Shown here one piece after another: positions 11,434 through 22,250 of a DNA stretch of 64,000 bases (its first letter is position 1; each line of letters begins with the position of its first letter). The translations under genes and the position numbers were made by a program. Below the pieces are notes generated by a model that had not been told where the DNA came from, ran no database searches, and was given only the letters and a program-made list of their open reading frames with translations. Origin of the DNA: Mercurialis annua (lineage: Eukaryota; Streptophyta; Magnoliopsida; Malpighiales; Euphorbiaceae); the NCBI RefSeq assembly GCF_937616625.2, contig NC_065571.1, positions 23,820,201 through 23,884,200 on the forward strand. Direction: 5' to 3'.

Positions 11434-11573
11434 TGGCATGGTCATGCCACTGCTCTAAGAGAAATACTTTGCTCGGCGAGCAAGGCAAGCCTGCTCGACT
11501 AGCAAGGTCGGGTCTCCTCGGCGAGCAGACCTCTATTTGCTTGTCGAGCAAACCTCTATTTGCTCGTCGAGCA
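11434..11573 (+). repeat. Short palindromes in LTR H
   Basis: A perfect TGGCATG-GT-CATGCCA hairpin (11434-11449) is followed by about five imperfect palindromes with arms TTGCTCG and CGAGCAA around one base (GCTCGGCGAGC, GCTCGTCGAGC), some separated by ACCTCTATT. Confidence 0.8.
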
Positions 11574-12091
11574 TACCAAGGAGGGGGAAAGCCGAGGATG
11601 CTTTGATTCGAGCTTCTAAAATGATTTTAGAATCTAAAAGAGAATAAAAAGAATATGAACCGTAAAGGACGAGATGAAATTGAAAGAATGAAGAATGTTG
11701 TCTATTTCAAGTACGACTACTTGAGCGTGAGCTTTTGAAATTTGTAATTAGGAGTTATCAAACCAAGAATCAATCTAAGTTCGTAACTTAGGGTTTTAGT
11801 TATACGAGGTTCACGTTTATGTACTAAACGTGTATTTGACTGGAACATGTGATAGACACATCGACAAGCTACAAGATCGATGGGCTCGTATTAGCAAGGA
11901 ATTATTGTCGTATCGATAGCATAGTAGATTGGATTGCGGTCCATGTGAGTTACATTTTACTGTTGTGTATTATTCGTAAAACGTATTTGAAATAATATAA
12001 ATCGTATTATCGCTTGCTTCGCATATTATATGATTTGATCATATGGTATATCGTTTGATTGTTCATTATAAAGTATAAGAATCTGGTGTGC

Positions 12092-12145
12092 GATCCAAAC
12101 GAACAAACTACCTATTGGGTGTCAATAGGCTGTGTGATCACCAGT
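12092..12145 (+). other. Conserved LTR box (H)
   Basis: GATCCAAACGAACAAACTA, then hairpin CCTATTGGGTGTCAATAGG (perfect 7-bp stem), then TGTGTGATCACCAGT. Confidence 0.8.
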
Positions 12146-12170
12146 ATCGGGTAAGTCTTAACAAATAGAA

Positions 12171-12365
12171 TCACAAGGTTGAAACTCGGTCGAACTATCC
12201 TGGAACATGTGTCTAGTGAGTTGAATTCGGTCAAACTATCCCGACACTCACTTATCGATCAATCGTTTGGATTGAGTAGTGGTACGGGTAAGTCGTAGTT
12301 GAACTATCCCGGACTGTACCACCCCGTAAAAATTAAAACTCTGTGAACTATCCCGGCACATTACC
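12171..12365 (+). other. Row of stem-loops in LTR H
   Basis: Two perfect stems: AGTGAGT (12215-12221) with ACTCACT (12246-12252), and GTGGTAC (12279-12285) with GTACCAC (12316-12322). The first and fourth units have only 4-bp stems (CACA/TGTG and GTAA/TTAC). Loops carry the GAACTATCC version of the core. Confidence 0.7.
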
Positions 12366-14720
12366 AGTAGGAATTGAGAAATTACTATCACTTGTGAATA
12401 GTAGGGAATACCTAGTTTAGGATCGTTATAAGATTAGGGTTTCGATCTGATCAAATTCTTGGCCTATATTGTATGTTTGTACAAATGATTGTTTAAATGC
12501 GATGTTATTTTTATAATACCGTTAGTAATATGTAATCTCACTCAGCATAGTTTGGCCGGTTGTTGTTTAACCATTTTAGGTGCCTAGAGTTTGGACTTAG
12601 CTAGAGTCTACCTTTTTGGGTCCGAAAGTCTATAGTTGCACGTATAGTTCTTGACTTCCGTAGAGCTTCAGTAGGTTGACAGAGTCGTGGCCTTGACAAC
12701 AATGTATATATTCGCTGTCTTTGTTTATATCTTTTTGTAGGCTATGCCAGTTGCAGTTTTGTTTCACGGCACCAGTTACCCGTGATATGACCTATATACA
12801 CTAGCATGTATATAGTATTGTGGGGCTAATATGTACGTGGTACGGAAGTTATATGCCCATATGTTTGATCGATCGACTAGTGTATATATATATATATATG
12901 TCTATGTATATTCTTCCGTCTATATGATTGTTATGTGATTGTTTAATTGCAAAAAAGTTTTAATTGTTTTAGGCTTGCTAAGGGTTTCAGAGCTACCACT
13001 TCTACTCTGTAGCGCCGGTCTCGACTCAATAATTTGGCTCGTGACAGAGTCGCAGGAGATCCATTGTAATGACCCTTAAAATGTTAAGTTGTCGGACTGT
13101 GCCACAAGTCTTGAAATTTTGTAAATTGGATTAAGTAGGTCGGAATTGAACACCGACATGATAAATTCTAAAGATATGATGGAGAATAATAATGATTTCT
13201 AACTAGTAATTATTATTATTAAAAATAAATAAGGACTTGTCGGAAAAATATTTTTGAAGTCATTTCGATAAGTAAGTACGTCGGTTTTGTGTTTGAGTTA
13301 AATTGGATACTTAACTCAAACAATTTGTTGAGTTAAAGATGGCATAGAGCTAGGGGCTAAAAGGAGTATTTGGCATCTATCTTATAAGAGTTAAGATAGC
13401 ATAAAACAAAACAAAAGAAATAGAAGAAATAAGAAAGAAATACTCATCTCTTCTCCTTCCTCATATGCCGTGTATCACCATCATCACCATAACCTTTGGA
13501 TTAAGCTCTCAAACTCCATCTTTTTGCTAGAATAATCATCACAAGCTTTAGGTAATCTCTTTCCCTCTATCTATTGATAGGTTTTATGGTTGGTTATGGA
13601 GTTTTGATGATAAATTAAACTTAGGTTTTGAAAGTATGTTTGGTGTTATTGTTTGATATGGTTTGTATGATCTCTAAGTTGTATCTATGGATGGTTTGGA
13701 GGTATAATTTGAGTATGATTGATAGTATAGGGTTCGGCCATGGATGAAAGCTTTGATTAAGCTTGACAACTATGTCTTAGGGATCAAATTGATGATACTA
13801 GAGTTGAATATAAGTGATTCATGATGCGTTTTTGGATTGAATGAATGTTTGAAGGTTACTGGAATATTTGCGTGCATAATAGGGATATTGCATGGGCGAT
13901 ATCTCGAGCTATTCAGTTTCGAATTAAATTTCGTCTGTTGGTACGTAAACTTAAAGGTGTTAGCTAAAACTGTCCAGTTTTGAGTTTTTGTTTATTCGGC
14001 CTCTAAGTAGCTCGAATAAATCAAAACATTTTGTTGTACGTAGCAGTTTTATAATGTGTACAGCTTAAGTTTAAAATGTATTAAATATGGATTTAAAGGT
14101 TTTAAACTATGGTTTTAAAGTAAGGAAAATGTATCAAAAATACGTTTTGAAAGCCAAACAAAATTTGGTTATTTGATGTTTGAAAAATAGTTTTAAGAAG
14201 TACGATAAACAAAGTTTTAAGCAAAAAGTTTTGAAGTTATAAAAGATGTTCTAACAGTTACAACTAAGTCGTATTGCTTAGTTGTTTGGCTAAGTTGTGG
14301 CTAAGCTATAAGCCATGATAGATGTTGGTTTTGTTTAGGTCATTAGTGACCTTGCTCGATAAAGTTAGGTTATCGAGTTAGTTTGATATCCGTGTTAGAT
14401 ACAACTAGTATAGCAAGTCGTATTCGTGTTTTGTTTGAAGTCTTTTGTATCTATCAAGTTAGATATTAACTCGATGTTTATGTGGAATTTGTGTTAGGTT
14501 TGACAAGTTAATCTGTTAGCGGATAAGGAGCTCGGGAAGCTTACGCTAGTAGCAAAGTTTTTGGGAGAAGCACTGTGAGTTTTTTTATGTGGTTTGTCTA
14601 GCTATAAAGTATTTCAAATATGCATTGCTTTTATGCAAATGTCTGATACAATGACATAGCATCATTTTCTAAATGAATTTTTTTTTTGAAATGCACGCAT
14701 CATATCTTGAAACCAGTATA

Positions 14721-14989
14721 GATTCGATGGAACGAGCTTTTCTATTGAGCGGTAATAGGGCTGTGTGATCACCAATTGAGTCTAGAAGTCATACCCTCGT
14801 ACGGTAAGTTGAAATGTTATACGAAATGAGATATGTGAACGGAATGAAATAATTGCGAATGTGGAGGGATGGGTGTGATGGAGTGAATGTGAAAGGACAT
14901 GACACTCTAAGCCAAATATGGCTCATAGTAGCTCGGTTGATTTTTCTCAGGCATAATTGCTATGCTCGGTTAAATTACATTGAGCAATT
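14721..14989 (+). other. Diverged conserved box and stem-loops in LTR I
   Basis: The box hairpin is reduced to CTATT...AATAG, followed by the intact CTGTGTGATCACCA. Downstream, a perfect 7-bp stem AATTGCT/AGCAATT encloses a loop with GCTCGGTTAAATTA. CATAG/CTATG (14924-14928, 14960-14964) is an overlapping alternative stem. Confidence 0.55.
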
Positions 14990-15489
14990 CTATTAGGCCC
15001 GGTTGAGTTATTCCCGAACCATGGAGTGTATTGTTGGATATATGCAGTAGTACGAATACAGTTAGTGAGATGAAATATCAGAGACCGTACTACATGGTAG
15101 TGAATCTACCGTAAGGAATAAGTACTCAATTCGTTCGAGAGTTATGAATTGTGTGACCCTTATACCAAGTTAAAGTATAAGTGTTAAGGTTTCAATCGGA
15201 TATTCGTACATGGATGCATATGTTTAAATGATTAATGCATTGATTTGAATATTTTAATAAATACTTGTATGTAAACTAACGAACTCACTCAGTTTCGACT
15301 GACCCCCCCCCCCCCCAACAGTGATTGGTGCAAGTGTCTAGTTTTATCAATCCAGACTTCTATCCTTGTTTCAGGAGTCTGAAAGATGTACATGATCAGT
15401 AGTGCTGTAGTAGGGTCAAGTCCTAGTTTTGTATATGTTTGTCAAACATTGTTTATATATTTTGTACGCGCTCTGATGTGTAAAAATAT

Positions 15490-15676
15490 TTTGACTTCCG
15501 CTTTACACTGTTTGTTATGTGATGGAACTGGCTGTGCTAGGATATGAGATATCGCACGGTAAGACCCAGATTCCTATATGTGTATTGACTTCTGCTTTAC
15601 ACTGTTTGCTATGTGATGGAACGAGCTGTGCTAGGATATGAGACATCGCACAATAACCAGGTTCCTATATAATGTT
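15490..15676 (+). repeat. 94-bp tandem duplication in LTR I
   Basis: Two copies of a segment starting TTTGACTTCCGCTTTACAC and TATTGACTTCTGCTTTACAC, offset 94 bp, both with ATGTGATGGAAC and GCTGTGCTAGGATATGAGA. Similarity is high, so the duplication postdates most of the LTR's divergence. Confidence 0.85.
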
Positions 15677-15882
15677 TTGTTTCAGGTTTTGAAGTGATGT
15701 GTATACGTCAAATTGTGTATGGTTTCAATAAAACCATTTTAGTATATGTACGATTTGAAAGGATGTTTGTGAAAAATTTATGCATGATATTTGTATTTTA
15801 AAGGCTCGCTATGGGTTTCAGAACTACCATTCCCATTCCCTAGCGCCGGTCATGGCCTGCGATTTTGGGCAGTGACATCCAT

Positions 15883-16426
15883 CCTAAGACGATATCGGAC
15901 TCTCGACCAAAAGGCTAAGCCAAACGAAATAGAAAACCGAATCCATGAGATTCGCCTTGACTGGATTAATACTTCAAACCACAAAGATTGGACCGAATAC
16001 CCTAAGGAATCAGATAAAGCGCGTCAACCAAGGGATTTGGCCAAATGACTAGATCCTCGAAGATCTTTCCTATTTTGATACAAACTCCAACTTTGGAAGA
16101 TAAACTCCAACTTAGGAAGATAAGACTATTTAGCAAGATATTCCTGAATATGACTTTCATCTAAATAAGGAACTACAATACTAATCAGGGTCAAACCCTA
16201 CTAAATAGAAATAAACTTTCCTATTCCAAGACTACAAGGTATACATTCATATACTATATAAAAAGCTTGGTATGCCTAAACACACAACTACATTCATATA
16301 CTCAAAATGCTGCTTAAAGCTCAATACTGACTTTAGCATCGGAGAGTTAATCGGACCACCACCGTTCGGTTAGCTTCTACATTGTTTTGCAGGTATATAC
16401 ACTGGATTAGAAGGCAGACTCCATCA
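15883..16426 (+). mobile_element. Element J, Tat-like gypsy LTR (3' part)
   Basis: The end ...CCATCA stands two bases before a TGGCGCC-type PBS. It includes the phrase ACTGACTTTAGCATCGGAG, which I know from Tat-lineage LTRs, and a TATA box (TATATAAAA, 16255-16263) about 165 bp upstream of the LTR end. Its left part was split by solo LTRs H and I. The start of the LTR is not identified. An open frame at 15791-16048 crosses the I/J junction and is not a gene. Confidence 0.7.
16255..16263 (+). promoter_or_regulatory. Putative TATA box of LTR J
   Basis: TATATAAAA in context ATACTATATAAAAAGCTTGG, at the expected distance before the LTR end. Confidence 0.6.
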
Positions 16427-16428
16427 AT

Positions 16429-16445
16429 TGGCGCCGTCTGTGGGA
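16429..16445 (+). other. Primer-binding site of element J
   Basis: TGGCGCCGTCTGTGGGA, two bases after the LTR end; this PBS type is typical of Tat/Athila gypsy elements and differs from the TGGTATCAGAGC used by the others. Confidence 0.82.
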
Positions 16446-16545
16446 AAAGCTTGACAACTTCAATTCGTAGGAGCTTTTCTGAACTTAAATAAATTCATTG
16501 AAGAAGATAACTTTCGATGGATCAAACCTCAAGAATAAACAACTA

Positions 16546-16939
16546 ATGGATCCTAAGACCTATCAACAAACGCATGAGGTGATAACCATCACCGGCGACG
16601 GTGAGCACAACACAACTCGAGGGAGTAACACCGGGGGAACATCCTTCTCCACCCCCCAATACTAGAACAACCTAATCAGAGGAGGCAACACTATTGCGTT
16701 CCCTGACCTCAGAGCCAACAACGAGCAATCACCAAGTATGGTAACCCTAAAAATATACGACAAGATTCTAAAGAATGTGTTGGAAGCTGTCCAAACAAAT
16801 CTGAACTGATTGGCTAATGAAGCCAAACGATCGAACAAAAATCATGATGAAACCATGATGATACTGAGGGAAACTTTCAGCCCATCCCCTGCCCGACGAA
16901 GACACAGAGTAGAAACTGCAAGGAATCCAAATCACCAAG
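16546..16939 (+). pseudogene. gag: Element J gag, decayed N-terminal fragment
   Basis: From ATG at 16546 one frame runs 131 codons until it is cut by LTR K at 16940. It is broken only by TAG (16663-16665) and TGA (16807-16809). The product starts MDPKTYQQTHEVITITG and ends in a basic RRRHRVETARNP stretch. Position 117 bp after the PBS and the low-complexity polar start fit a Tat-type gag leader region. No zinc knuckle is reached. The frame conservation supports real ancestry. Confidence 0.6.
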
Positions 16940-17832
16940 TGTAACACCCCGTATTTTTCTGACTAGTTCTGTTAAGCTTAACAATTATTTTGGGGTTTGT
17001 TTGAGTGGTTCGACCACTTGAAATCGTGGTTTTTGAGTTCCAAAGCTTTTTATATATGTTTTAAGATGTCTTGGGCGTGACCTCGGGGTTCAGAGTGGTT
17101 TCGAGCTCATTTTCAAAAATTATTTATTTTTGGCTTCCAGTAACTTTTTGCGGGCGCTACGCCTTAAGGGTCATGGGCGCGACATGTATCACGGGCGCGA
17201 TATGTGTGTAGCAGGCGCGACGCGTGCATTGTTCAGTTCACTGATTTCTTTAAATACCACCTTAACTCGACCCGAATCAGATTTTAAATATTCTTAACTT
17301 CTTTAGAAACCCTATTTTGGCTGGAACTCTATCCTAGTTTATTCCTTCACCCTTTTCTCTCAATTTTAATTCTTGGTAAGTGTTTTTAATCATTCCTTTG
17401 TGGTTTAATCTCTATATCATTCCTTCTTTCGCTTGTAGATTCAATTGGTTCTATATATACGTGTTGTAGGTTGATATGGATCGTTTTATTTCTGGGTTTT
17501 GTGTGTTTGTGGCTAATCAAGAGGTATGTGGTTCTAATTCCATTATTATGGTTGCGTAGAAATTATTAGGTTGTTGTTTGTATCAATAACTTGGGTGATT
17601 GGATTGTATTTGCTGCTTTACCTTGATTCAAACCTGGAATTTATTATATTGATGTTGTATTTGGTCTCAACATATTGTCTATGCATGGAGTGGAATGGAT
17701 TGTTCGTTTTATTTGAAAAGTTTATCAAACAACAATGTTCCTTGATCCTAAATTATGTTTTGAACAAAAACTAAAATATGGAAATGGTTAATAGGGATTA
17801 GTTTTTGCTCTTTGAAATTTTTAGTACATTGG
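16940..17832 (+). mobile_element. Element K, LTR start fragment
   Basis: Begins TGTAACACCCCGTATTTTT, the usual start of long gypsy LTRs, inside J's gag. It contains GC-rich repeats (about 17150-17230) and a TTTAAATACC promoter-like box near 17250. It is interrupted by LTR G at 17833 (left flank ATTGG). No K end appears in the window. Confidence 0.72.
17150..17230 (+). repeat. GC-rich palindromic repeats in LTR K
   Basis: About four diverged copies around GGGCGCGACATG; the last, GGCGCGACGCGTGC, keeps the palindrome CGCG-A-CGCG. Same CGACG centre as in LTRs E, F and G. Confidence 0.65.
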
Positions 17833-18753
17833 TGTAATACCCGAATATTTAAAATAATTAAGTCGTGCCACATGTTGTGATTTTTGAGAAATTATATTGA
17901 AAAGGATTTAATTCAGTAATTATAAAGTAATATTGGAAATTTGAAAATTATCCGTTAAAGTTGAAATTATCGGGATTAAGAAAAACGCCAAAAAAACGAT
18001 AATTATTTCGCCAAAGTCCGCGAAATATTTTATAATATTTATGGTTTAAGTTTCGTGTTAATCGGAGACCGTTTAAAATTTGGACGCGAACGTATTTTTT
18101 GGTTAAATCGTATTTTTAATAAGTTTCTAGTTAAAAGAGAATTTGGCCACTATATGTATTCTTTCCTAATCATTAAGGAAACCATTTTTCCAAAACATAG
18201 GAATAATCCAGGATATGAGAGAAGAAAGATTAGGAAATTTGTAGGTTACTCCTAACGATCCGAACTTCGATTCGACGCCGAGTCTTCGTTTCTCATTCGA
18301 ATTGAGCGACTCTTGCAGCCACAGAATGAAGAAAGGATTCTCTATCGTTCATAAGCTTCAAATAAAGGTAAGAATCACGATTTTTGGTATTTTTTGGTTC
18401 GTTATATGGTTGTTACGTTTTAATAACCCCTGTTGATTATCGTTCTTCGTTTTAGGTATTGTTCGTGAGTTGAATTCGATAAATTTTGCTCCAAAATCCT
18501 TCACGCTCCAGTAACTAATCGAGGCGAGCTTAGGGTTTGAATTTTTTTTTGTTTGAATTAGGGGCTAAATTGATTTGAATCATTAAGGCTTTAGCGCACC
18601 GTATCGCTTTATCGTTCTAAATTCACTTTAAGCGTTTTTCTTGCATTTTTGACTTGCTAGATTGACGTTTTGGATGAATTTTATATTTACATGAAATGGT
18701 TTGCTAACAGAATTGGTCGGATTGACTTATCGGAGTCGAAACAAGGACCGCGA

Positions 18754-18945
18754 CCTGCTGGGCTCGCGCCCAGCAGGGCAACGCAACGCGTAGGACCAAA
18801 AATGGTCCTGGCGCGACGCGCTAGGAGGCTTTGCGTCGTGCCCTCTACTCACTAAGGGGAGCACGACGTGAAAAGAAAGGGCACAACGTGCCCCTCCCCA
18901 AAACGTGCGGCGCACCACGTGTCAAGCTCGGTACGATGTGCCCTA
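18754..18945 (+). repeat. Palindrome cluster in LTR G
   Basis: Includes CCTGCTGGGC (18754-18763) and GCCCAGCAGG (18768-18777) around TCGC; AGGACCA/TGGTCCT (18792-18809); a near-palindrome CCTGGCGCGACGCGCTAGG (18807-18825); CACGACGTG (18862-18870); GGGCACAACGTGCCC (18879-18893). Later diverged copies look like the same unit after CG decay. Confidence 0.8.
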
Positions 18946-19515
18946 CTCCGATAGCGGTCTCCGGGGTTTCCGTGAGCGAAAAATTGACTTCCAATGATGT
19001 GAAACAAGTATAGTATGCTAGTGAAATGTGTTCGAACATAGTAATAGGATATTGTTGTAATCATGATTGGTTTACCTAAGTAAACTTAAAAGCATAATCG
19101 AGATTTAACAAGAAAAGAACGAGATGTAGTAATGCTTATCGAGAAGAATGTGTTTAGGACACGACAAATTATGTTTTGTGCTTTTGATCGTGGTTGATAG
19201 CTAATATGATCGTTAGAATAGGATTCTTTAAATTAAGAGTTTTAACAATAGAATCCTATGATAGATGCGACGGACTATCAAACTTAAAGCATGACGAACC
19301 AAGGAGCTTGACGAGGATTCACTAACCTATCTCTCGGAGCTTACGTTTGGATATAGAAAACATCGGTTACTGTGAGTTTGTTTATTATGCTTGCTTATTA
19401 TCGTTATAAATCGATTATTGTGTTACTGTGATGTTGATTGCATTGAATATAATATGAATCGTATTTTGATGTGGTCATGAATAGCTTGTTTGCGAAATGT
19501 GATTGTGGTTTTGAC

Positions 19516-19568
19516 GATCCGAAGAAACGTGCTACCTATTGGGCGTCAATAGGACTGTGTGATCACTG
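19516..19568 (+). other. Conserved LTR box (G)
   Basis: GATCCGAAGAAACGTGCTA, then a perfect hairpin CCTATTGGGCGTCAATAGG, then ACTGTGTGATCACTGG. Confidence 0.82.
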
Positions 19569-19617
19569 GGGAATGTGTAAGTCTAGATTTTCGTTTTGTG
19601 AGAGAAGTATGTTATAT

Positions 19618-19813
19618 TAGATACAAGGTTTAACTCGGAGGAATTATCTCAGGACCTGTATCTAATGGGTTAACTCGGTTGAATTATCTCGGGACCCACA
19701 TCGATTGATTGTTGGATATAAGAAGTGGCCAGTTTAACTCAGTTGAACTATCTCGGGACTCGTGCCACATGGTATCGGTTGAACTCAATTGAACTATCTC
19801 GGGACCATACCAC
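19618..19813 (+). other. Row of four stem-loops in LTR G
   Basis: Stems: TAGATACA (19618-19625) with TGTATCTA (19657-19664), perfect; TGGGT (19666-19670) with ACCCA (19694-19698); GTGGC (19725-19729) with GCCAC (19764-19768); TGGTAT (19770-19775) with ATACCA (19807-19812), perfect. Stem 1 differs from that of A at both end pairs but stays paired on both sides. Confidence 0.78.
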
Positions 19814-20092
19814 AACGATTAAGGAAGTTAATATCGTTAAGCATCGAATAAGGTATAATGGTTGAGCTATGTTTCAGGATTAAGGTTTCTATCAGATCAT
19901 ATTATTGACTTGCTGTGCAGACACTTGATTTGTTGATCGGATAATTGTTTTGCTTATCAGATGTTTGTCTTGCTTATCGATTACTTTATCCTAAATCTGT
20001 GTTCAATGATCAAGTATTTGATTGTTTTGCTACATGTTTTCTAAGTAAGCAATTTATATGTTTAATACCTTCCATAATTGCAAACTCACTCA

Positions 20093-20806
20093 GTATTTCT
20101 CCAAATACTGACCCACTCACGGTGTTTCTTTTCAGGTCCAAGTTTATAGAAGTGGTCGAGCTTCCATCTCTTAATCTGGAAGTCTAAGTCTATATATGCC
20201 CGGAAAACTTTTGTTTCCTTCTAGAGCTGCAGTAGTCAATGGTCGTTATGTTTTGTTAATAATTACCAGTTTATATAATTTGTATACTTTGATATTTGTT
20301 TTAATCAAATAAAATTTTAAAAAAATATATAGTTTTCATATTCGAGTTTTAATTAAATATGAAATTTTATAAGTAAAACCTTTTGATAGTTTTAGGCTTG
20401 CTACGGGTTCCGGAGCTACCATTCCCCTCCCCTCGCGCCAGTCTCCTCGGTATTTCCCCAAATAATGACCCACTCACGGTGTTTCTTTTCAGGTCCAACT
20501 TTATTGAAGTGGTCGAGCTTCCATCTCTTATTCTGGAAGTCTCAATCTATATATGCCCGGGAAACTTTTGTTTCCTTCTAGAGCTCTAGTAGTCAATGGT
20601 CGTTAAGTTTTGTTGGTAATTACCAGTTTATATAATTTGTTTACTCTGATATTTTTTTTAAAAAATAAACTTTTTAAAAAATATATAGTTTTGATATTCG
20701 AGTTTTAATTAAATATGAAATTTTATAAGTAAAACCTTTTGATCGTCTTAGGCTTGCTACGGGTTCCAAAGCTACCACTCCCGTTCCCTAGCGCCGGTTT
20801 CGGCCC
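20093..20806 (+). repeat. 357-bp tandem duplication at the end of LTR G
   Basis: Two copies, about 20093-20449 and 20450-20806, from the GTATTTC-CCAAAT-CTGACCCACTC block through the terminal GCTTGCTACGGGTTCC block. Offset is 357 bp at every anchor checked. Only the second copy continues to the true LTR end. Confidence 0.88.
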
Positions 20807-20825
20807 ATGAGATTGGGTCGTGACA

Positions 20826-22250
20826 AAGTTGTTATCAGAGCAGTTGGTCCAGGATACCACTGCTTATGTGATCGAGTACCTAGGAACTACTGCAGCACAT
20901 AGGATTCGAGTCATGTTATTAATGCCTATTCTTTGGTTCTGGAAAGTTGAAAGTTTCTTTTCCCCTTCTAATGTGAGTCTTTACTTATATTTGATCGATA
21001 GCTTACAGCATATGTGTTTTGCTTTTGAGTAAAAATATGATTGTTAAATATATGAGGTGTGTGAGATGTTATGATGATTTTTTGATTGTAGATTATAAGA
21101 TGCACGTGCGTACATGATTTGCTTATGCGCTTGGATATGATATGTATATATGATACGTGCTTTATATGGTGTGCTTTTGCGTGAAAATTATATGAATAGT
21201 AATTATGCGACACGACATCGAGACTTGTGTATCACGCGTTATTTAACGTGAATATACTATCAAAATCAATCGATAGTGGCGACAAGCAACGATGGATCGA
21301 CAAGCGTGGATTCATAAAAGTGGAAGAACTTACCAAGTTACAGAGTTTAAAGGTTTAGAGAACTTACAGAGTTAAAAGTCTATAACTTGTTAAAGTTATT
21401 TGATAAATGATTTTGAAAGCATAATTGTGCCTAGAGCGATAATCATTGATAATTGCCATGACATTGATAGAAATACATCACTACATACATGAATACATGC
21501 ATTAATAGGACATGCATCATATGCATTATGCTCAGACTAAAAGGTGAGCTGTGACAACTCCTTGGAGATGAGAGACGTCATCACCCTAATGAATAATTTT
21601 GCTAAGATTTAAATGGAATTTTGATATCAATTTCAAAATGAATCGTTTTATTTAGAAAAATTTTCAATAGATTTTTTTTATGTGAGTACACCTAGACCGA
21701 GACTTTGTAACAAATGTAAAATGCTCGATGTCAAGCTGTAAACGATTCGCGAATGCATATCGAATGTATGCGAGATCGATAGTTTTGAGGTTCATGATTC
21801 ATATATACAAAATTAGTCGTAGTTTCACGAACTATAATGTGAATAGGACGACAACACGTACCCGAAGATCGAGGTGTAATCAACTAAATGATAAGTTAGG
21901 ATGTTCCTATCTCTGAGCGAGGATACTTGAACATCGTGCTATGAGATTATAGAAAAAAGAAGGACGATGATAGAACCTAAAGATTTATCTGTAGACTGCG
22001 CATTAGAAACATAAAGATTACCTAGTGGAATGATGAAGTAAATTTTGACGATATCGGAAGATTGTCAAGTTTGGAAAGACTAAGATATCTTTTGATCGAA
22101 CCGTTGGATCTAACTAAGATTGGAATGTGATTTGCTTAAGATAGTTACTTAAGAACTAACCGTTACGATTGTTAAGTTAAGAACTAGAAGTAGTTTTCAT
22201 AAGTATGCTGACGAGGGATATATATTTATGGATGGAAGTGACTAGCCAAG
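20826..22250 (+). mobile_element. Element G internal region (5' part)
   Basis: About 1.4 kb of non-coding internal sequence up to LTR D. It matches the inverted region 45082-46053 of F block by block (GACATGCATCATATGCATTA, GATGAGAGACGTCATCAC, the GTAAAATGCTCGA segment), showing the same family. No gag or pol motif is visible. The rest of G and its 3' LTR are absent. Confidence 0.72.
20830..20841 (+). other. Degenerate primer-binding site of element G
   Basis: TGTTATCAGAGC differs by one base (G to T) from the tRNA-Met PBS; it lies 4 bases after the LTR end. Confidence 0.8.

Larger units (their letters stand above)
10610..13046 (+). mobile_element. Solo LTR H, gypsy-type
   Basis: A single LTR of 2437 bp from TGTAATATCAC to CTCGTGACA, with no PBS or internal region after it. 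The flanking 5-mers are GAGTT (10605-10609) and GAGTC (13047-13051), an imperfect target duplication. It has a TATA-like TATATAA at 11057-11063, palindromic repeats, the conserved box and the stem-loop row. It likely arose by recombination between two LTRs of one element. Confidence 0.85.
13065..15877 (+). mobile_element. Solo LTR I, gypsy-type
   Basis: A single LTR of 2813 bp from TGTAATGACCC to GCAGTGACA. Perfect 5-bp duplication TCCAT at 13060-13064 and 15878-15882. No internal region. It has a diverged conserved box (14721-14774), a stem-loop region with AATTGCT (14955-14961) and AGCAATT (14983-14989), a run of C at about 15303-15316 after CTGAC, and a 94-bp tandem duplication. Confidence 0.92.
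17833..20825 (+). mobile_element. Element G, 5' LTR
   Basis: Runs from TGTAATACCCGAAT to GGGTCGTGACA: 2993 bp, including a 357-bp tandem duplication near the end. A degenerate tRNA-Met PBS follows. It contains the CGACG palindromes, the conserved box and four stem-loops in the same order as other LTRs. Its start is closest to LTR E (the GTCGTGCCAC region near the start is shared). Confidence 0.88.

Noticed and set aside
18670..19064. Several overlapping frames at 18670-19064
   Set aside because: They arise from the palindrome cluster of LTR G, open on both strands.
16935..22250. CCAAG before K and also before D, as a shared target duplication
   Set aside because: The two 5-mers flank different LTRs with no common element end; likely coincidence.
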